A DNA stretch of 64,000 bases. Source: Phytopythium helicoides (lineage: Eukaryota > Oomycota > Peronosporomycetes > Pythiales > Pythiaceae). The notes beneath the pieces are model-generated. The model was not told the origin of the DNA. It made no database searches and saw nothing but the letters and a program-made list of their open reading frames with translations. Position 1 is the first letter of the stretch; the number at the start of each line of letters is the position of its first letter. The position numbers were made by a program, and so were the translations under genes. The stretch is taken from NCBI GenBank assembly GCA_024867545.1, contig JANFNE010000003.1, positions 2,046,001 to 2,110,000 on the forward strand, read 5' to 3'. Positions 60,352-64,000 of this stretch are shown here, in pieces.

Positions 60352-61622
60352 TCACTCATTCGCATTGATCGATCTTTGTTTGGGCGCTATCATCTCGTCA
60401 ATGATCAAGTCTTCCATGGTTTGTATGAGCTCGGCTGCGTCACTTTGTGCAGACCCAACGAGCATGTGTGTGAATCTGTCGAGGGTGTCTGACATACGGC
60501 ACTACCTCACCAGCGTTGTGTGATGGAGACTGGTCAACTTTCCAATAGGTGAGCATCTGAAGCTTTGTTGTTGTGTTCGACCCGTCCGCAGCTTTAGCCG
60601 CTCCCCATCCATACTCTGTAATCGGAGCGCGAGAGGTCTTCCCTCGCTCCCGGATGATAGAGCGCCATGCAAACGCTGAGCGTTCTCGGTCTTCAATTGT
60701 CTTCCCAACGGAGATAATTTCAAAAGGCCCCCAGACGAATTTGACAACCTCCGTTGAATCGTCCTCTGAAACGGTTGAGACGGCTGGAACGCATTCACTG
60801 CTGATCATGATAGGAAAGGCTTTGTCCATCGCTGGGATTGCGTCGGCAGCAGGGAATGGTAGGGCCATTGTCTCTGCAAGCGTAGCGCAGTGCACGCCAC
60901 TCGACTCGATTTCTCGTGTGTACCGTGAGCCGTACGCTTTCGCAGCCTCGAGCGCCGGCATCTCCACTTGCTGGACTTTGGCGACAGCTTCGGAGCACAT
61001 GTCGTCGATCCCACTCACCAGCAGTGACATATCCCACACGTCTCTTTCGTCGAGCTGCACAACTGGCTTGGCTGGCTGTCCTCTTGCAAGCTCAGCCGCT
61101 CGCGTCGACCCCACCGTCGCCATTTGAGCACGTAGGGTCTCCATAACGCTCAATGTAGCCTCATGGCGGGTCCGAAGTTGAGCTCGAAGCTCACGATTCA
61201 ACGCCTCAGCTGCAAGTCGACGCTGCATCTGACGTAATGCCACGCCTCGCCATCCCGCTATCAGCCGCTTCGAGCCGTCACCGGTGACTGCGAGAGCCTG
61301 TCGACGCTGTAACAGCTCGTACAACTGCGCCTGGAGCTCACTCGACGCTCCCCGCAGCTCTAGCAGTTCCCTTCGCTTCTTCTGGCGGTACTCGCGCCTT
61401 CTATCTGGCGTCCTGGACGCCACGATGCGCTCTTCGTCTCCGTCTTCGCTGGGGTTGGAAGTTTGGGGCGCTGCTGAGGCTGTAGAAGGCGCTGGGAACG
61501 TGCGGAGCGGCTTGGAATGAAGCTGAATAGCTGCTCATATCGATGGGCAGCAGAGCATCGAGCTCGTCCTGCCACGGATCGTCCATCGGCCAGTGCGGAG
61601 GTGACGCAGGCTGCGGCGTCAT
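60352..61622 (-). pseudogene. bZIP-like/START-like gene, class III, two frameshifts
   Basis: ATG 61622 (MTPQPASPPHWPMDDPWQDE). A shift near 61460 (C-run) precedes SRTPDRRREYRQKKRRELLE, the basic region, and LQAQLYELLQRRQALAV, GWRGVALRQMQRRLAAEALN. START-like half: TLAETMALPFPAADAIPAMD, PIMISSECVPAVSTV, ERSAFAWRSIIRERG, ITEYGWGAAKAADG. Near 60500 the frame shifts again: the expected final helix SDTLDRFTHMLVGSAQ and ELIQTMEDLIIDEMIA is in another frame ending at TGA 60352. The central 300 codons are intact. Sister of 61908-63181 and of the truncated copy at 8231. Confidence 0.68.
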
Positions 61623-61907
61623 GGCTCTGGAGGTCGATCAAATGGGCCGAACTGACTGCCATAACATTTTTCTCTGAGCCTGTCTGAGCCAGTGTCAGAC
61701 TCAGCGTCTTAAAAAAAAAAAAGCTTTTTGAAAAAAAGAAATGAAATGAATTTCGAGAGCAAGTTCGACGTGGTTTGACTTTTACTGGTAGTTTCAGACG
61801 TCATTGTCGAAAAAAAAAAAAAAAAAAACTACCACGAGAACTCCATTGCGCAAGATGCTGGCTGTTGATGTGATGACTCGTGTTGAGCAGCTGAAATGGA
61901 GTTGATT
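61623..61907. other. Intergenic with poly(A) tracts
   Basis: A run of 12 A at 61711-61722 and 20 A at 61810-61829, with other A-rich sequence between. Upstream of the minus-strand gene at 60352. No coding support. Confidence 0.5.
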
Positions 61908-63181
61908 TCAAACCTCACACTCGTCAATTAATTCTTGCTTGTGCGCCACCGATTTGTCAATGACCACATCTTCAAGGGTATGTGCGAGCTTTAGCGTGTA
62001 CGTCTCCAACAACTTCACGACGATCTGTGCGTATCTGTCCAGTGGCTTCACGGCCAGCACCGCATGAACCGGATCAAGCGACTGAGGTCGCTCAGCTTTC
62101 AAGAGGGAAACAAATTGAACTCGCGTCAACAAATCAAGCCCGTCGGTAGGCACAACCCTTCCCCACCCGCGCTCTGTATTATATGGGCCTGAAGTTCGAC
62201 CGCGTTCTCGGATGATCGATTGCCACGATCGGAGTGAGTGCGATCTCCAATCGTCCTGCAGACGGAAAGCACTTCGAATTGACCCCACACATGCTTGTAT
62301 GCCACAGTAGATGCATCAGCAGCAACATCCGATACGGCTGGTATACACTCGCTGCTGATCATGGAAATAAAGGCCTTGTCAATCGCAGACTTCGCTTCCA
62401 AGAACGGAAACGGCACGACCATCGTCTCAGCGTACGTGGCACTACACTCACTACTCTTTGCTCTGATGTCTCGTGAGTCCTGTGTTTTGAACATCTTGTC
62501 AGTTTCGAGCTGTGGCGTCCTCGCTTCCCGAATCTCTGCTGATGCCTGAGCACACAGTCCATCGATATCGCGCAACAGCAGCGACAAATCCCACACATCC
62601 TTTTCGCTCAGCTCTATGGCAGGTTTGGTTGGTTCTCCTCGTGAAAGCTCAACTGCTCGTGAATATTGCACTCCCGCCATTTGAACTCGCATCGCCTCAA
62701 CGAGACCAACTGTAGCCTCGTGGCGGGTCCGCATTTCGTTCCTCAGCTCACGATTGAGCGCTTCGGCCGCAATTCGACGTTGCATCTGACGCAGCGCCAC
62801 GCCTCGCCACCCTGTCATTCGCCGCTTTGGGTTTATATGCCGTAGCAAACATTGCCTTCCGTCTCTGCAGCAGCTTGTGCAGCTGCTCCTGGAGCTCGCT
62901 CGGTGCTCAACGCAACTCAAGCAGCTCCTGGCGCTTCTTGAGCCAGTGTATGTATCTTCTGTCCAGTTCTTGGATGTCAACCTGGGTTCTTCGCCTTTGT
63001 CGCCGCTGCTGTTGGATGATTGTGGCGTTGCAAGGGCGGCTGTAGGCAAAACGGAAGCCAAGTCACCGGCTTGGAAAAATGCCGAAGAACTGCTGATCTC
63101 GATGGGCAGCAAAACATCGAGCCCATCGAGCCACTCGTCATCTATCTGCCAGAGAGAAGGTGACGTGGGCAGATGCTCCAT
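61908..63181 (-). pseudogene. bZIP-like/START-like gene, class III, stop and frameshifts in basic region
   Basis: ATG 63181 (MEHLPTSPSLWQIDDEWLDG). The basic region is destroyed as a reading frame: LKKRQELLELR is in a shifted frame and ends at a TGA near 62913, where paralogues have Gly (GGA); QEQLHKLLQRRKAM follows. The main frame returns near 62830 with GWRGVALRQMQRRIAAEALN, KDVWDLSLLLRDIDGLCAQA, TYAETMVVPFPFLEAKSAID and MISSECIPAVSDV. Near 62230 another shift moves WQSIIRERGRTSG, ERGWGRVVPTDG and the final helix VVKLLETYTLKLAHTLEDVV to the frame ending at 61908. No intact product. Confidence 0.72.
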
Positions 63182-64000
63182 GGGTTGGTTGAGTACGTGC
63201 ACGATAGAGAATCAACGGGTGTCAATCTCAATGATCTGAATCTGAAGCAGCTCCAGACTCAGAGCGCAGACTGCTTCAGCGTACAGTGGACAACTAGGAG
63301 CCGCACGGACGATTGTGCAGAGGAAAGTGTCCTTATGGTAGAAACCCCCAATGATCTGTCCCGACTCATGCTCTTGAGACCCACAATGATGGAATTTCCG
63401 TGGCTGGCTCGACGCGTCTCCTTTGGATTGGCCAGAACTTGGACAGATGTATAACTAAGGTACTGTTTCACGTTGTGACACGGCCGCTCCATGATGAGGG
63501 CGAGATGCCGATAGAGCGCAGTAAGCAATGGTGACCACACTGCTGGTCGTCATAACGACACACACGAGAATTTCCATTTGCCAACATTTTTGCCAAGCAC
63601 TCCTTGATGGCACCGGAACTAAGTGCAGGACAAATTGTAGACAGTATCGTAGATGCTCTGTTCGCATGGCTCTCAAATGCTGCTCACCACCAATCCCAAC
63701 ATATCTGACATGATCCGCGTGATTGAAGCAAAATGCTTTGCTTGCCGTCAGGACGGAAGTGCATTTTCAGGCAATAACTTTTCGCTGTGGCCGCAAAAAC
63801 GATCGGAGTCCCAGATTTGTCCTTGAGAGTTGCTGTAGTTGTACAGCGAGTACAGCGAGCTCTTGCTTGAAATGGCGTCGAAAAACTCTTTGGCGTGTCG
63901 AGTTCGAGCTCGTCTGTGAAGATCTGTCCATTACTAAGTAGGCTTGCGGAAGATTTTGTATTGGTGTCACATTATTCACTAAAGTAATCTACCAGGACTG
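63182..64000. other. Right-edge region, no supported gene
   Basis: Short frames only. A minus-strand frame at 63931-63767 (RQRVFRRHFKQELAVLAVQL) resembles a basic region plus heptads, but it has no acidic N-terminus and no second helical block follows, so a family relic is only a possibility. Confidence 0.3.

Noticed and set aside
61711..61829. Poly(A) tracts as tails of a retrocopied gene
   Set aside because: They lie upstream of the start of the minus-strand gene at 60352, on the wrong side for a retroposon tail; they look like simple A-rich spacer.
63767..63979. Another bZIP family member at the right edge
   Set aside because: Basic and Leu-rich for about 20 residues, but the acidic N-terminus, second helical block and START-like half are absent in all frames.
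1..64000. Prokaryotic features: operons, RBS, CRISPR, phage
   Set aside because: Spliceosomal introns, intergenic spacing and protein families are eukaryotic; no direct-repeat/spacer pattern seen.

Overview
The window reads as nuclear DNA of an oomycete. The evidence is short GT-AG introns of about 59-82 nt, compact intergenic gaps, a decayed cellulose-binding elicitor-lectin (CBM1 plus PAN/Apple) gene, a Crinkler-type NTPase-nuclease gene, a secreted subtilase, and above all a very large family of proteins that join a bZIP-like region to a START-like domain. No species can be named from the sequence. No rRNA, tRNA, CRISPR array or autonomous transposon was found by eye.

The dominant content is a cluster of about 34 members of this family, on both strands, from base 498 to base 63181. 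Four classes interleave. Class I has one exon, a basic region such as RERERRELLALR, then WRHVARRxLADRRRAE, then a START-like half with DRPEHTFAVK, RRYxxxDRLVLVWR and DETGWIVVER (2411, 6673, 9977, 15647, 21688, 23052 and a relic at 9650). Class II has a conventional basic region such as AVKRRRAHRQRV (5172, 17516, 26327). Class III has KREYRxRKK, then GWRGVAFRQLQRRMEVE, and ends with an EHGWGV block (8231, 18909, 20377, 34337, 52692, 54195, 57325, 60352, 61908). Class IV has three exons with two conserved intron positions and a DPNRARxE basic region (27608, 29793, 33204, 35783, 37755, 39395, 41147, 43713, 46633, 48180, 49791, 50698, plus relic exons at 31580 and 45290). The gene at 498 is divergent. 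Ten members look intact: 498, 2411, 9977, 15647, 17516, 18909, 20377, 21688, 34337 and 43713. The others carry single-base frameshifts, stops or truncations. Oomycete databases often label such proteins 'M96 mating-specific protein family' or bZIP/START-like; that label is from memory and was not checked.

Layout. Bases 1-11 kb: an edge fragment, class I/II/III genes and pseudogenes, and the decayed CBM1-PAN gene. Bases 11.5-15 kb: a 1148-aa CR-type P-loop NTPase with a restriction-endonuclease-like domain. Bases 15.6-27.5 kb: mostly intact single-exon class I-III genes, a secreted 8-cysteine protein and a dispersed repeat. Bases 27.6-52.3 kb: class IV genes, including a 2.1-kb direct segmental duplication (about 29.3-31.4 kb against 46.1-48.2 kb) and further duplicated blocks. 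Bases 52.7-63.2 kb: class III genes, almost all broken, and a frameshifted subtilase. Bases 63.2-64 kb: no supported gene.

The inferred role of the array is a lineage-specific pool of putative DNA-binding regulators, each with a possible ligand-binding or dimerising START-like half. It appears to be expanding by tandem and segmental duplication, exchanging sequence by conversion, and decaying. The CR-type protein, the subtilase, the secreted proteins and the CBM1-PAN gene are interspersed accessory genes, not obvious pathway partners.
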